NCBI GenBank assembly: GCA_036518955.1
Contig: DATDMG010000471.1
Coordinates: 1 to 16,475 of the forward strand
Length of the DNA: 16,475 bases
From: DATDMG01 sp036518955
GTDB lineage: Bacteria; Actinomycetota; Actinomycetes; Actinomycetales; Kineosporiaceae
Direction: 5' to 3'
Shown here: one piece after another, positions 5,244-14,089 of the stretch
Layout of the letters: every line of letters starts with the position of its first letter
Position numbering within the stretch: position 1 is the stretch's first letter
Notes under the pieces: model-generated
What the model was told of the DNA's origin: nothing
Database searches by the model: none
The model's input: the letters and a program-made list of their open reading frames with translations, nothing else
Translations under genes and position numbers: made by a program

Positions 5244-8036
5244 GTGTCGATCACGGAACCGTGGGTCGGGGGAAATGCGGTACGAGCACGGTCAGGTAAG
5301 CCGAGGTCTCCCGTTCGCCTTCTCCGCACGGACATCTCCGGCCACGTCGGCGCACCGGCGCTCGAAGCCGTTGATGAGCTGCCCGACGTCGAGCCGATGG
5401 CGTCGCGGATGCAGGTGCTGGAACGGGAGCGGATACTCGGGAGCCTGCTCGGACATCTGGAGCAGGCCGGGCGGGGGCGCGGTCAGCTGGTGCTGCTGCA
5501 CGGCGAGGCCGGCGTGGGTAGGTCCACCGTGATCCGCCGCCTCACCGAGCTGGTGGCGTCTTCGACCCGTACGCTCATCGGGAGTTGCGACCCGCTCACG
5601 ACACCGCGCCCGTTCGGTTCGTTGGTCGACATCGCCCCGGATCTGGGGGACAGGGTGGTACGGGCCGTGGCCGACGTCCTGAGTGCCGCCGGAGGCCCCG
5701 GCGACGTCTTCCGGTGCCTCCTGGAGAGTCTCGGTGCGTCGGGCCGGGCCGGTGGATCGCCGGAGGCGCAACGGCCGATGCTGTTGACGTTCGAGGACGT
5801 GCATTGGGCGGACGACGACACCTTGGATCTGCTGTGCTACCTCGGGCGGCGGATCGAGAACACTCCAGTACTGCTCGTGGCGACGTATCGGGACGACCAG
5901 GTGGGGCGCAGGCATCCGCTCACGGCGCTCCTCGGCCAGTTGGCGACATGTCCGTGGGTACACCCCTACAAGATCCCTCCGTTGAGCAGGCAGGCGGTGG
6001 CCCAGCTTGCGGCCGGCCGACCGATCGACGTCGACAGGCTGTACGAGGTCACCAAGGGGAACCCGTTCTTCGTCACCGAGGTGCTCACGACGGGCGGTCG
6101 CGAGATCCCCGCCTCCGTGCGCCAGACCGTGCTCGGTCGGCTGGCACGGCTCTCGAAGAAGGCCTATGCCGTGGTGGAGGCCGTGGCGCTGATCGGCACA
6201 CCCGCACCGCTGCGGTTGATCTCCGCGATGGTCCTGGAGCCTGACGATGCGGTGAGCGAGGCGCTCTCGGCGGGCGTCCTTCTCGCCTCGGGGCGCGATG
6301 TGAGCTTCAACAACGAATTGGCGCGGATGGCCGTGGTAGAGGCGATTCCGGACTATCGGCGCATCCAGTTGCATGCCTTGGTGCTGGAGGCGCTGGAGTC
6401 CTCGCCCAACGGAGAAGACCTGACCCATCTGGCGTACCACGCCGAGGAGGCCGAGAACAGTGCTGCCGCCCTGACCTACGCCTTGGCGGCGGCGCGCCAC
6501 GCCTCGGCAGGTGGCGCCCACCGCGAAGCCGTGGAGCAGCACGACCGCGCTCTCCGGCACGCGGCTTCGCTGCGGTGGGACGAGCGAGCCGATGTGCTGG
6601 CGAGCCGAGCCCACGAGTGCTATCTCGCCGGCGACGTCGTCGAGGCCATCGCCTCCTGGCAAGAGGCCGTCCGGATGTGCAGGGATCACGGAGATAGCCT
6701 GCGTGAGGGGGACAACCTGCGCTGGATCTCCACCATGTTGTGGCTCACCGGCGACATGGGCCAAGCCGTCGAGAGCGGCCGGCAGGCCGTGAGTGTGCTG
6801 GCGACTCTCGAGCCCGGCCGGGAGTTGGCCTGGGCGTATGCGAACATGTGCCAACTCGCCGCCTACACGCAGGACGTCGACTCGGTAGCAGCGCACGCCC
6901 ACTCGGCGATCATTCTCGGCGAACGGCTCGACGAACCGGGGGTCGTTCTCTCGGCTCGTTTCCATCGAAGCCTTGCCGGATTGATCCACACCGGCCGGGG
7001 ATGGGAGGAACTGGAGGAGTTCCTGCGCGAGGCGGTCGAGAAGAACCTGAAGGAGCAGTCAGCCGTGTTCGCCACGCTCCTGTGCCTCCTCGCGATGCTG
7101 AACCGCGACTTCGACCGGGCGATCCCTGCCACGGAGCAGGCTCTGGCCTACTGCCTCGAGCACGACCTGACGACGTTCGCGGCGTGGGTCCGCGGCATCG
7201 CCGCCGTGGGGATGCTCCACCGTGGGCTGTGGGGCCAGGCCGTGGATGCGGCGAATGCGGTGCTCGCCCGGGCCAACCTGCCGTCGGTCAGCCGCATCCT
7301 GCCCCTGACGGTGCTCGGCCTGGTACGGGCCCGGCGCGGCGACCCCGAGCAATGGTCGGTTCTGGACGAGGCGCTGAGCCTCAGCGAACGGGCCTGTCCT
7401 CTGCAGTCGGGCCTGGTGCTGGAAGCACGTGCGGAGGCTGCCTGGCTGAAAGGCGAAGACGCCGGAGCGGTCGCGGAGGTCCACCGTGGGCTGGCGGCGG
7501 CCGGACCGTCCGGGAGCACGTGGTTGGTCGGAGGGCTGGCCCGATGGGTTCACCGCACCGGGGGAACTCCGCCGGATGTCCCGATGCCCGACGTCCTCGC
7601 CTGGGAGATCGGCGGGGATTGGCAGAAGGCCACGGCTGCCTGGGAGGAGGCCGGATGCGACTATGACGCCGCCCTGGTACGGCTGGACGGCGATGTCTCG
7701 GCATTACGAAAGGCTTTGGCGACGTTTACGGCGATGGAGGCCCGGCCGGCTGCTGCCCGCGCGCGTGCCCGTCTGAGGGTGCTCGGTGTCCGTCAAGCTG
7801 CAAGTGGTCCGAGAGCGGAGACCCGGACGAATCCATGCCTGTTGACCAGTCGGGAGATGGAGATCCTCGCGTTGCTTCGCGAGAATTTGTCAGATGCCGA
7901 GATCGCGGCCCGGCTCTACATCACCCGCAAGACGGTCAGCCACCACGTCTCAGCGGTTCTTGCCAAGGTCGGCGGGCGAACCCGGTACGAAGCTGTCCGC
8001 CGATTCGAGAAGCTGGTCTCCGGCCCTGAGTTGTAG
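5244..8036 (+). CDS. LAL-family LuxR-type ATP-binding transcriptional regulator
   Basis: This 930-residue protein has the classic large ATP-binding LuxR (LAL, MalT-like) layout. The N-terminal AAA/STAND ATPase carries a Walker A GEAGVGRST (residues 87-95) and a Walker B MLLTFEDVHWADD (about 179-191). A long middle of helical, TPR-like repeats spans about 340-820. The C-terminal LuxR helix-turn-helix starts at about residue 865 (LTSREMEILALLRENLSDAE, with ITRKTVSHHVSAVLAKVGGR). The length is typical of the family. I prefer the GTG at 5244 because GGGAG (5234-5238) sits five bases before it; the GTG at 5232 has no ribosome site. LAL proteins often act as pathway-specific activators in actinomycete secondary-metabolite clusters or sugar regulons. 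Neighbours allow either: the peptide/glycosyltransferase pair upstream or the sugar block downstream. No operon partner abuts it. Confidence 0.9.
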   Translation: MSITEPWVGGNAVRARSGKPRSPVRLLRTDISGHVGAPALEAVDELPDVEPMASRMQVLERERILGSLLGHLEQAGRGRGQLVLLHGEAGVGRSTVIRRLTELVASSTRTLIGSCDPLTTPRPFGSLVDIAPDLGDRVVRAVADVLSAAGGPGDVFRCLLESLGASGRAGGSPEAQRPMLLTFEDVHWADDDTLDLLCYLGRRIENTPVLLVATYRDDQVGRRHPLTALLGQLATCPWVHPYKIPPLSRQAVAQLAAGRPIDVDRLYEVTKGNPFFVTEVLTTGGREIPASVRQTVLGRLARLSKKAYAVVEAVALIGTPAPLRLISAMVLEPDDAVSEALSAGVLLASGRDVSFNNELARMAVVEAIPDYRRIQLHALVLEALESSPNGEDLTHLAYHAEEAENSAAALTYALAAARHASAGGAHREAVEQHDRALRHAASLRWDERADVLASRAHECYLAGDVVEAIASWQEAVRMCRDHGDSLREGDNLRWISTMLWLTGDMGQAVESGRQAVSVLATLEPGRELAWAYANMCQLAAYTQDVDSVAAHAHSAIILGERLDEPGVVLSARFHRSLAGLIHTGRGWEELEEFLREAVEKNLKEQSAVFATLLCLLAMLNRDFDRAIPATEQALAYCLEHDLTTFAAWVRGIAAVGMLHRGLWGQAVDAANAVLARANLPSVSRILPLTVLGLVRARRGDPEQWSVLDEALSLSERACPLQSGLVLEARAEAAWLKGEDAGAVAEVHRGLAAAGPSGSTWLVGGLARWVHRTGGTPPDVPMPDVLAWEIGGDWQKATAAWEEAGCDYDAALVRLDGDVSALRKALATFTAMEARPAAARARARLRVLGVRQAASGPRAETRTNPCLLTSREMEILALLRENLSDAEIAARLYITRKTVSHHVSAVLAKVGGRTRYEAVRRFEKLVSGPEL

Positions 8037-8788
8037 CCCGCATCGACGCCGAAGGTGTCCGGGTAGGCGCCTGCAAGGGTTTGACACCGCTGTTGCGCAG
8101 CCCGCTCATGCCGACGTCCCGTCTACCGGTGAGAGCGAGGCGCCGGCGTCCTGGCGATTCTGTGTGGGTCGTCGGTCTTGATCGGGTACATGCTTCGCTC
8201 CTGACACGAACAGAGAGGCCTCCATGACGAAGGCGACGCGCCCGGTTGACGTGATTGACTCATGAGGTGGAAGGGTGTGTCAGGAATCCGAAGTCGTGGC
8301 TGAGGGGGGTCTTCCCTGGACCGATCTGGTTCGCGACACGTCGGGCGAGGTGCCGAAGCGGGCGCGACCTTGGTGCCGATCATGGAGTTTCGCAACATCA
8401 TGATCACTACAAAGCCGCGCCCGCCGGTGCTGAGGCCGTTCGGGTTGTCGCGTGGCTGCCACGTCGGCGTCCGCCCTCTCGTGGTCGCCCAGACGCGCCT
8501 GGGAACGGTCCAGCTCCGCCAGCGTGGCGCACAGGTTGCCCGAGGGGTGTGCCGGGGTGGCGTGCAGCGCCCACGCCCGGGCCAACCCGTCGCGGCGTCG
8601 ATCGCCGCGTCCAGGGCGGCCCGGACCGTGTCCAGTTCCTGGTCGAGCAGGGCCAGCCCCTGGCAGTGAACGATCCGCGTCGGCTGGCGTCCGCACAGGT
8701 GGACCCTATACTCAAGTCCGGTTCGGCCTAGGAACCAGGTCGGCCCTCGATGTGCGGATCCCACGCAGGCATCATGGGGCGGTGGGTG
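8037..8788. other. Gene-poor region between the regulator and the sugar kinase
   Basis: No intact gene is convincing here. A 13-codon ORF (8224-8265, MTKATRPVDVIDS) follows a GAGAGG at 8212-8217 and may be the truncated start of a lost gene. A broken minus-strand gene occupies about 8455-8735. TTGACA at 8081-8086 lacks a matching -10. A long open minus-strand frame that runs on into the kinase gene is a shadow of the kinase. Confidence 0.5.
8455..8735 (-). pseudogene. Broken minus-strand gene, helical protein of unknown family
   Basis: On the minus strand, one frame reads LALLDQELDTVRAALDAAID followed by AATG (about 8665-8590). The next frame, from about 8590, reads LARAWALHATPAHPSGNLCA, then TLAELDRSQARLGDHERADA and DVAA. 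Both halves have good codon bias and an amphipathic helical pattern, and they join smoothly if one base is restored near 8588 in the CGGGTTGG context. No start codon with a ribosome site is visible and the 3' end fades into noise. I do not recognise the family. Confidence 0.4.
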
Positions 8789-9730
8789 ATGACGATGTTC
8801 GTCGTCGTGGGCGAAGCGCTGGTCGATCTGGTGGGTCAGCGCGGAGAGCGGACCCTTCAGGCGTACCCAGGGGGCAGCCCGGCGAATGTCGCGCTCGGAC
8901 TGGCCCGGCTTGGCGCCGCGGTAACCCTCATCACGCGGTTGGGCCGTGACGCGTTCGGACAGATGGTTACGTCTCATCTGGAGGCCAGCGGCGTAGTTGT
9001 CGACCCGGGCCCCGATACACGAGGCGGCACCAGCATCGCCATTGCCACTCTCGCCGCGGGGGTCGCGTCGTACGACTTCCGCATCGACTGGGATGTCGAC
9101 TGGCTGGCACCGCTGCCCATCGAGGCCCGTTGCCTGCATACCGGTTCGTTGGCGACCGTACTCCCGCCCGGCGACAAAGCGGTCGTCGATCTCATCCGAC
9201 GGGAACGGGAACGCGCTCGGGTGACTGTGTCCTACGACCCCAACGTGCGGCCCGCGCTGTCGGGCGACCCGGTCCGCGCGCGACCGGGCGTCGAGGAGAT
9301 CGTGGCGCAGTCCGATGTGGTCAAGGTGAGCAACGAGGACCTTCGGTGGCTCTATCCGCATGACGGGGATCAGGTCATCGCGCGCCGCTGGCTGACATCT
9401 GGGCCCGGTCTGGTTGTGGTGACCCGCGGTGGCGAGGGTGTCTTCGCGACAACACCGACGCTCGAAGTATGGCGTGACGCGGTGCCCGTGGACCTGGTGG
9501 ACACGGTCGGTGCTGGGGACGCCTTCACCTCCGGTCTGCTCGACGGGCTGCGCCGTGCCGACCTGATCGGCGGCGAGCGTCGGGAAGCGCTGCGCAACAC
9601 CGATGAGTCGACGCTCATCAGCATCGTGGACATGGCGGCGGTGGTCGCGGCGATAACATGTTCTCGCCCTGGCGCCGACCCTCCGATGCGCGGCGAGGTC
9701 GACGCCGTCCTCGGGAATCTGCGCTCTTGA
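8789..9730 (+). CDS. PfkB-family carbohydrate kinase (fructokinase-like)
   Basis: The product has 313 residues, normal for the ribokinase/PfkB family. The N-terminus FVVVGEALVDLV (4-15) is the first strand, followed by the substrate-binding PGGSPANVALGLARLG signature (27-42). The C-terminal signature DTVGAGDAFTSGLLDGL (238-254) carries the anion hole and the catalytic Asp (D244). It should phosphorylate a free sugar with ATP in the cytoplasm; fructokinase is the closest guess, but substrate cannot be read from sequence. The start at 8789 was chosen because the GGGGCGG at 8776-8782 lies six bases upstream and the protein then begins right at the first strand; the GTG at 8786 and ATG at 8795 are alternatives. 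The FucP-like permease and sugar-binding lipoprotein downstream suggest a sugar-catabolism block. Confidence 0.85.
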   Translation: MTMFVVVGEALVDLVGQRGERTLQAYPGGSPANVALGLARLGAAVTLITRLGRDAFGQMVTSHLEASGVVVDPGPDTRGGTSIAIATLAAGVASYDFRIDWDVDWLAPLPIEARCLHTGSLATVLPPGDKAVVDLIRRERERARVTVSYDPNVRPALSGDPVRARPGVEEIVAQSDVVKVSNEDLRWLYPHDGDQVIARRWLTSGPGLVVVTRGGEGVFATTPTLEVWRDAVPVDLVDTVGAGDAFTSGLLDGLRRADLIGGERREALRNTDESTLISIVDMAAVVAAITCSRPGADPPMRGEVDAVLGNLRS

Positions 9731-10009
9731 CTCCGGTTGCTGCCGTCATCGCTGACGCAGCCGCAGGATGCCCCGGGCTCCTGGGTGATGCTCGAGAGTG
9801 TTCCGGTGGCAGGCGGCCTGGGACGAGTGCATGCAGCAGCCGTACAACATCGAGGGCAACCCCATCCTCGAGGGCCTTCTCCGCGAACCGTCGGACCTGC
9901 GGCTGCTCGACGAGAAGCGAGGCCGAGGCCTGTTCACCGAAGAGTGCTTCCCATGCCCGGTGGTGGCGAGTTGGTCGTCTGGCGTGAGCCGGACGCCGGG
10001 GCACCATGA
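9731..10009 (+). pseudogene. Frameshifted remnant between kinase and permease genes
   Basis: Coding character passes between frames. From about 9798 the frame reads FRWQAAWDECMQQPYNIEGN, then PILEGLLREPSDLRLLDEKR and GRGLFTEECF. From about 9954 another frame continues as MPGGGELVVWREPDAGAP and stops at a TGA at 10007. Joining the two near 9950 gives a smooth protein end, so this looks like the 3' end of a decayed gene, possibly another sugar-catabolic enzyme given its place. I could not assign a family. The final TGA overlaps an ATG at 10006 that is in frame with the permease. Confidence 0.4.
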
Positions 10010-10092
10010 ACCTAGGTCGAGCCGACACCCGAGGGGATGGTCCGGATGACACCTGCGACGTTCGTTTCGGCGCCTTGGCAAAGTGGCAGCAC

Positions 10093-11442
10093 GTGACCAC
10101 CGCGGCGGAGACTCGCGAGCAGCCGGGCGAGCCGGCGCCGGCAAGGGAACCGTTCGTCTACCGGAGCATGCTCCTGCTGTTCATCGCGCTCGTGTCCTGC
10201 TTCCTCGCCTGGGGAATTGCGGCGGACATGACCGCGCCGCTCGTCGCGGCGTTCAAGCGCATCTTCGAGATGAGCACCTTCCAGGCCTCGCTCGTGCAGT
10301 TCGCCTACTACGGCGCCTACTTCCTGCTCGCGCTGCCCGCGGCGTTCATCAACAAGAAGTTCGGCTACAAGGCCGGCATCCTGGCAGGCCTCGGTCTGGC
10401 CTCGCTCGGGGCGTTCGGCTTCTTCCCCGCCAGCAGGATCATGACGTACGTCGTCTTCCTCGCGGCCCTGTTCGTACTGGCGGCGGGGCTGTCGATCCTG
10501 GAGACGTCGGCCAACCCGTTCGTCATCTCGATGGGTCCGGAGAGCAACGCGACGCGGCGGCTCAACTTCGCCCAGGCGTTCAATCCGGTGGGCACCAACA
10601 TCGGGGTCTTCCTCGCCGCGACACTCATCCTGCCCAAGCTGCAGTCACCGGTAGACCGTGCGTCGATCGCGCCCGACCAGTTGCGTGCGATCCAGGCGGC
10701 GGAGTTGCGCGCGGTCATGGTGCCGTACATCGGACTGGCCCTCCTGCTCCTGTTCATCTGGGTGGCGATCCTCTTGCAGAGGGCGCCGCAGATCCGCGAG
10801 GAGTTCCCGACGGACGTCGCGGGGCCGCGTCGAGAGTCGACGATCGGCCGCCTGTTCGCCAACCGCCGCTACCGCTACGGGGTCATCGCGCAGTTCTTCA
10901 ACATCGCGGCCCAGGTCGGGACCTGGACGTTCACCATCCAGTACGTGCAGCAGGCGCTGGGCGGCAGCCTGCAGAAGGGTGGCTACGTCCTCCAGGTCAG
11001 CCTCATCATCTTCCTCATCTCGCGCTTCGTGATGGTATGGCTGATGGGGTATGTCCGCGCGACCGTGCTGCTGGCGGTCCTCGGTGGCCTGGCCGTTCTG
11101 CTCTGTCTCTTCGCGATGTTCAGCCCGAACATCACAGGCGTCATCGCGGTCGTCTCGCTGTCGTTCTGCCTGTCGCTCATGTTCCCGACGATCTATGGGG
11201 TGGCGCTTCGCGGGCTGGGCCCGGATTCGAAGTTCGGTGCCGCGGGATTGGTCATGGCGATCGTCGGCGGCGCTGTCGAACCCCTGGTTCAGGGGAAGGT
11301 CATCGACGCCGTGAGCCCGGCCTTCTCGTACATCGTGCCCGCGATCTGCTACGCCATCGTGATGGCGTACGCCCTCTTCGACCTCCGCGCGCAGCCGCAC
11401 CTGCCTGGTGCCATGGAGCAGCCCACCCACGCCCACGCCTGA
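10093..11442 (+). CDS. FucP-like MFS sugar:proton symporter
   Basis: About 449 residues from the GTG at 10093, matching the L-fucose permease (FucP) branch of the major facilitator superfamily. Diagnostic segments are LFIALVSCFLAWGIAADMTA in helix 1, then FQASLVQFAYYGAYFLLALP in helix 2, ETSANPFVISMGPESNATRR followed by LNFAQAFNPVGTNIGVFLAA between helices 4 and 5, and SLSFCLSLMFPTIYGVALRG near helix 10. About twelve membrane helices are expected, and the protein would import a deoxy- or hexose sugar with protons. The ribosome site is weak for every start; the frame is open back to an ATG at 10006 (478 residues), but the first 29 residues then look unlike the family. The sugar-binding lipoprotein gene follows 42 bp later, so the two are probably one transcript. 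Confidence 0.85.
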   Translation: MTTAAETREQPGEPAPAREPFVYRSMLLLFIALVSCFLAWGIAADMTAPLVAAFKRIFEMSTFQASLVQFAYYGAYFLLALPAAFINKKFGYKAGILAGLGLASLGAFGFFPASRIMTYVVFLAALFVLAAGLSILETSANPFVISMGPESNATRRLNFAQAFNPVGTNIGVFLAATLILPKLQSPVDRASIAPDQLRAIQAAELRAVMVPYIGLALLLLFIWVAILLQRAPQIREEFPTDVAGPRRESTIGRLFANRRYRYGVIAQFFNIAAQVGTWTFTIQYVQQALGGSLQKGGYVLQVSLIIFLISRFVMVWLMGYVRATVLLAVLGGLAVLLCLFAMFSPNITGVIAVVSLSFCLSLMFPTIYGVALRGLGPDSKFGAAGLVMAIVGGAVEPLVQGKVIDAVSPAFSYIVPAICYAIVMAYALFDLRAQPHLPGAMEQPTHAHA

Positions 11443-11484
11443 TGCGCCGCATCGATCGGCACAAGCTCGAGGAGGACAACGATC

Positions 11485-12786
11485 GTGGACCGCACTCTCA
11501 GGGTTCTGGTGGCCGGCGCCGCGGGCCTCGTGCTGCTCCTCGCCGCGTGCAGCAGTGGCGGCAGGGCGACGCCCCCGGCGAGCGGGAGTCCCGGCGGCAA
11601 CAAGCTCGAGGTCGTCTCCTGGTGGACTTCCGGCTCGGAACGCGCGGCTCTCGACGTCATCTTCGACAACTTCACGAAGAGCGACCCGGGTGTCGACATC
11701 GTCAACGCCGCCGTCGTCGGTGGCGGGGGCAGCAATGCGCAGGTCGTGCTCGCGAACCGCCTCGCATCGAACGACCCGCCGGACGTCTGGCAGACCCATC
11801 CCGGCGGGTCCCTCCGCGCCTACTACAATGCTGGACTCCTGGCCGATGTGAGCTCGGTCTACCAGCAGGACAACCTCTCCTCGGCGGTCCCGAAGCAGAT
11901 GCGCGCCGGCGTCTCGGTGGGTGGTAAGGAGTACGGGGTATCCACCGGCGCGCACCGCGTCAACGTCCTGTGGTTCAACAAGAAACTGCTGGCGAGGGCC
12001 GGGGTGAGCCCACCGGTGGGCGACTACACGATCGAGGCGTTCCTCACCGACCTCCGCAGGGTCCACGCCGCCGGTATCGTCCCGCTGTGCCGAGGCGGCA
12101 AGGACCCGTTCGCGACCTCGGAGCTCTTCGAGAACACCCTGCTGAGCGTGGTCGGCGCCAAGGGCTGGACCGCGCTGGCCGCCGACGACTTCCGGTGGGA
12201 CGGCGCGCAGGTCGACCAGGCTCTGAACTCGTTCGGCACGATGCTCGGTTACAGCGATCCCGAGGCCGCCGCGTTGACCTGGGACCGGGCCACCAAGAAG
12301 CTTGCCGCCGGTGGGTGCGCCTTCGAGGGCGTGAACGACTCGGCGTACGGCGAGCTCGTCAAGACAGGAGCCAAGGAGGGCACCGACTTCGGGTACGTCG
12401 CCTTCCCCGGGACCGATGACGCTTTTCTCACCGTGGTGGACACCTTCGTCATCGCCGCGAACGTGCGGGACCGGGCGAGCGCGGTCACATTCCTTGCCAC
12501 GATCGGCGGCAAGGAGACGCAGTTGGCCTTCAACAAGGTGAAGGGTTCGACACCGATCCGGGTCGACGTCGACGTGTCCTCACTACCGCCCTACCAACAG
12601 GCCGCCGCGAAAGCCTTCCGGAACGGCAACGTGCTGCTGTCCATCACACACGGAGAGGCCACGTCCCCGGACTTCCAGCGCACGTTCTACGATGCGGTGG
12701 CCGCCTACGCGGACAGCAAGGACGCGGCGGCGTTCCACTCCGCGCTGAGAGACTCTGACGGCCAGGTGCAACCGTTCGGTCACTGA
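11485..12786 (+). CDS. Sugar ABC transporter substrate-binding lipoprotein
   Basis: This 433-residue protein begins with a lipoprotein signal peptide: positive N-terminus, hydrophobic VLVAGAAGLVLLLAAC, with a lipobox LAAC and the lipidated Cys at residue 22, then a flexible SSGG linker. The mature part is a family 1 extracellular solute-binding protein: KLEVVSWWTSGSERAALDVI at the first strand, NDPPDVWQTHPGGSLRAYYN for the inter-lobe region, and NVLWFNKKLLARAGVSPP, typical of MalE/UgpB-like sugar binders. It would capture a carbohydrate outside the membrane for an ABC importer. The GTG at 11485 follows GAGGAGGA (11469-11476) at good spacing. No ABC permease or ATPase gene follows, which is unusual; the partner subunits must be elsewhere or lost. 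Confidence 0.88.
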   Translation: MDRTLRVLVAGAAGLVLLLAACSSGGRATPPASGSPGGNKLEVVSWWTSGSERAALDVIFDNFTKSDPGVDIVNAAVVGGGGSNAQVVLANRLASNDPPDVWQTHPGGSLRAYYNAGLLADVSSVYQQDNLSSAVPKQMRAGVSVGGKEYGVSTGAHRVNVLWFNKKLLARAGVSPPVGDYTIEAFLTDLRRVHAAGIVPLCRGGKDPFATSELFENTLLSVVGAKGWTALAADDFRWDGAQVDQALNSFGTMLGYSDPEAAALTWDRATKKLAAGGCAFEGVNDSAYGELVKTGAKEGTDFGYVAFPGTDDAFLTVVDTFVIAANVRDRASAVTFLATIGGKETQLAFNKVKGSTPIRVDVDVSSLPPYQQAAAKAFRNGNVLLSITHGEATSPDFQRTFYDAVAAYADSKDAAAFHSALRDSDGQVQPFGH

Positions 12787-12817
12787 ACGGTTGGGGACTA
12801 CCTGCTGGAGCGGCCTT

Positions 12818-13939
12818 GTGACTGGCGGGTCGAGCACGTGTTCGGGTGCTGGAGGATCGCGCTGATCTGCGGGCGCCGGGCCCGTCGTCGGCGGTGCGAT
12901 CGCCGGTGGGCTGTGGGTGCTGGACCTGATGATCTCCTTCGACCGTGCCGATCCCCAGGCTCGGTCGCTTCTCCTGACGGCGTGCCACGCGTCGGCGGGC
13001 TACCTGCCCCTGCTGGTCCGACGCCGATGGCCCCCCGGGGTACTGGCCATCATCTGGGTGCACACCATGGCGGCGGGAGTCCTCGTCCCCGGTTACCAGC
13101 CAACCCTCGGCCTGTGGCTGGCGCTCTACACGGTCGCCGCCCGGTGCGGTCGGGCGGCCGCTGCGGGAGGGACGCTCGCGATGGTGGGGCCCCGGGATCT
13201 GTCTGGCGGTCGTCGGCGTCGGGCGGTGGGTCCGTTGGAGCGTCAGGCAGCGGTGGCTCGTCGCCGAGCACGCGGCAACCGAGGCGGTCGAACAGGAGCG
13301 GCGGGCGATCGCCGTGGACATGCACGACCTGGTGGCGCACTCGGTGACCCTGATGGTGCTGCATGCGGGGGTGGCCGCTCGCCTGGTCGACCAGGACCCT
13401 GCGGGTGCGCAGGCCGCGCTGAAGCAGGTCGACGCGCTGGGCGAGACGGCGGTGGTCGAACTGCATCATCTGCTCCGCCTGCTCGGGTCACCGTCCAGGG
13501 GGCCGGGCCACCAGGCCGGCCCGGTCCTTCCCGGATGGGAGGACATCGCCGCCCTGGTCGAGCGAGCTCGAACGGCAGGTCTTGATGTCAGGCTCGAAGA
13601 CCACGGCCTGGTGCAGCTCGATGACCGGGAGGTCGGGGTGGTCACCTACCGTGTGATTCAGGAGGCCTGACGAATGCCGTCCGGTACGCCGACCACGGTC
13701 AACCGGTACGGGTCCTGCTGGGCCGGCGTGCCGGACAGGTGCACGTCGAAGTGACCAACCACGTCGCGCCCCAGCGCCGCGGCCCGCGGTCCACCGGCCA
13801 CGGCCTCGTCGGGATGCGGGAAAGGGTGTCCAGCTGCGGCGGAACCGTGACCTGGGGAGTGCAGCCGGACGGCCGTTTCGTCGTCGCGCGGCCCGGCCCG
13901 CAGGGTGCCCGGGGCTGGAGGTCGCCGGCCGGGGACTGA
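12818..13939 (+). pseudogene. Sensor histidine kinase (NarL/DesK type), broken by stop and two frameshifts
   Basis: Translated piecewise this is a HisKA_3-type sensor kinase of about 370 residues. A GTG at 12818 follows GGAG (12807-12810). The frame meets a TGA at 12863, then resumes with membrane helices (LDLMISFDRADPQ, then LWLALYTVAARCGRAAAA). Near 13195, in a GGGGCCCCGGG run, it shifts to another frame reading VRQRWLVAEHAATEAVEQER and the H-box DMHDLVAHSVTLMVLHAG with the phosphorylatable His in MHDLVAHS. At about 13667 a missing base turns the expected QEALTNAVRYA into QEA-stop; the third segment carries the N-box TNAVRYADHG and the G-box GHGLVGMRERV. No response regulator gene follows. 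Three lesions argue for a true pseudogene, though each frameshift alone could be a sequencing error. Confidence 0.85.
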
Positions 13940-14041
13940 CGGGACCAGAGTGACAGACGTGGTCGCGTTCACCTGGTGATCCACCTCTCCCTTGGCGCGT
14001 GATCGGTTGAGGCGGAGCCTCCCCGGGTACGGTCCCCGGCA

Positions 14042-14055
14042 CGGGCCGCGGCCCG
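14042..14055. repeat. 14-bp perfect palindrome upstream of the membrane protein gene
   Basis: CGGGCCGCGGCCCG is fully self-complementary and ends 34 bases before the GTG at 14090. It could be a repressor site or a terminator for upstream transcription, but GC-only palindromes also arise by chance here. Confidence 0.35.
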
Positions 14056-14089
14056 GGTCAATGAACCGGCGCTTGTACGGGAGAAAGTC

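Noticed and set aside
5292..6989. 565-residue minus-strand open frame
   Set aside because: Shadow of the LAL regulator; no start signal and no recognisable domain.
8123..9361. 412-residue minus-strand open frame over the kinase gene
   Set aside because: Most of it is antisense to the PfkB kinase, whose motifs are unmistakable; only the part over 8455-8735 has some coding character of its own.
10083..11927. 614-residue plus-strand frame across permease and lipoprotein genes
   Set aside because: Arg/Gly/Pro-rich alternate frame of two clearly coding genes.
10645..12066. 473-residue minus-strand frame
   Set aside because: Antisense to the permease and binding protein; charged low-complexity composition typical of a shadow.
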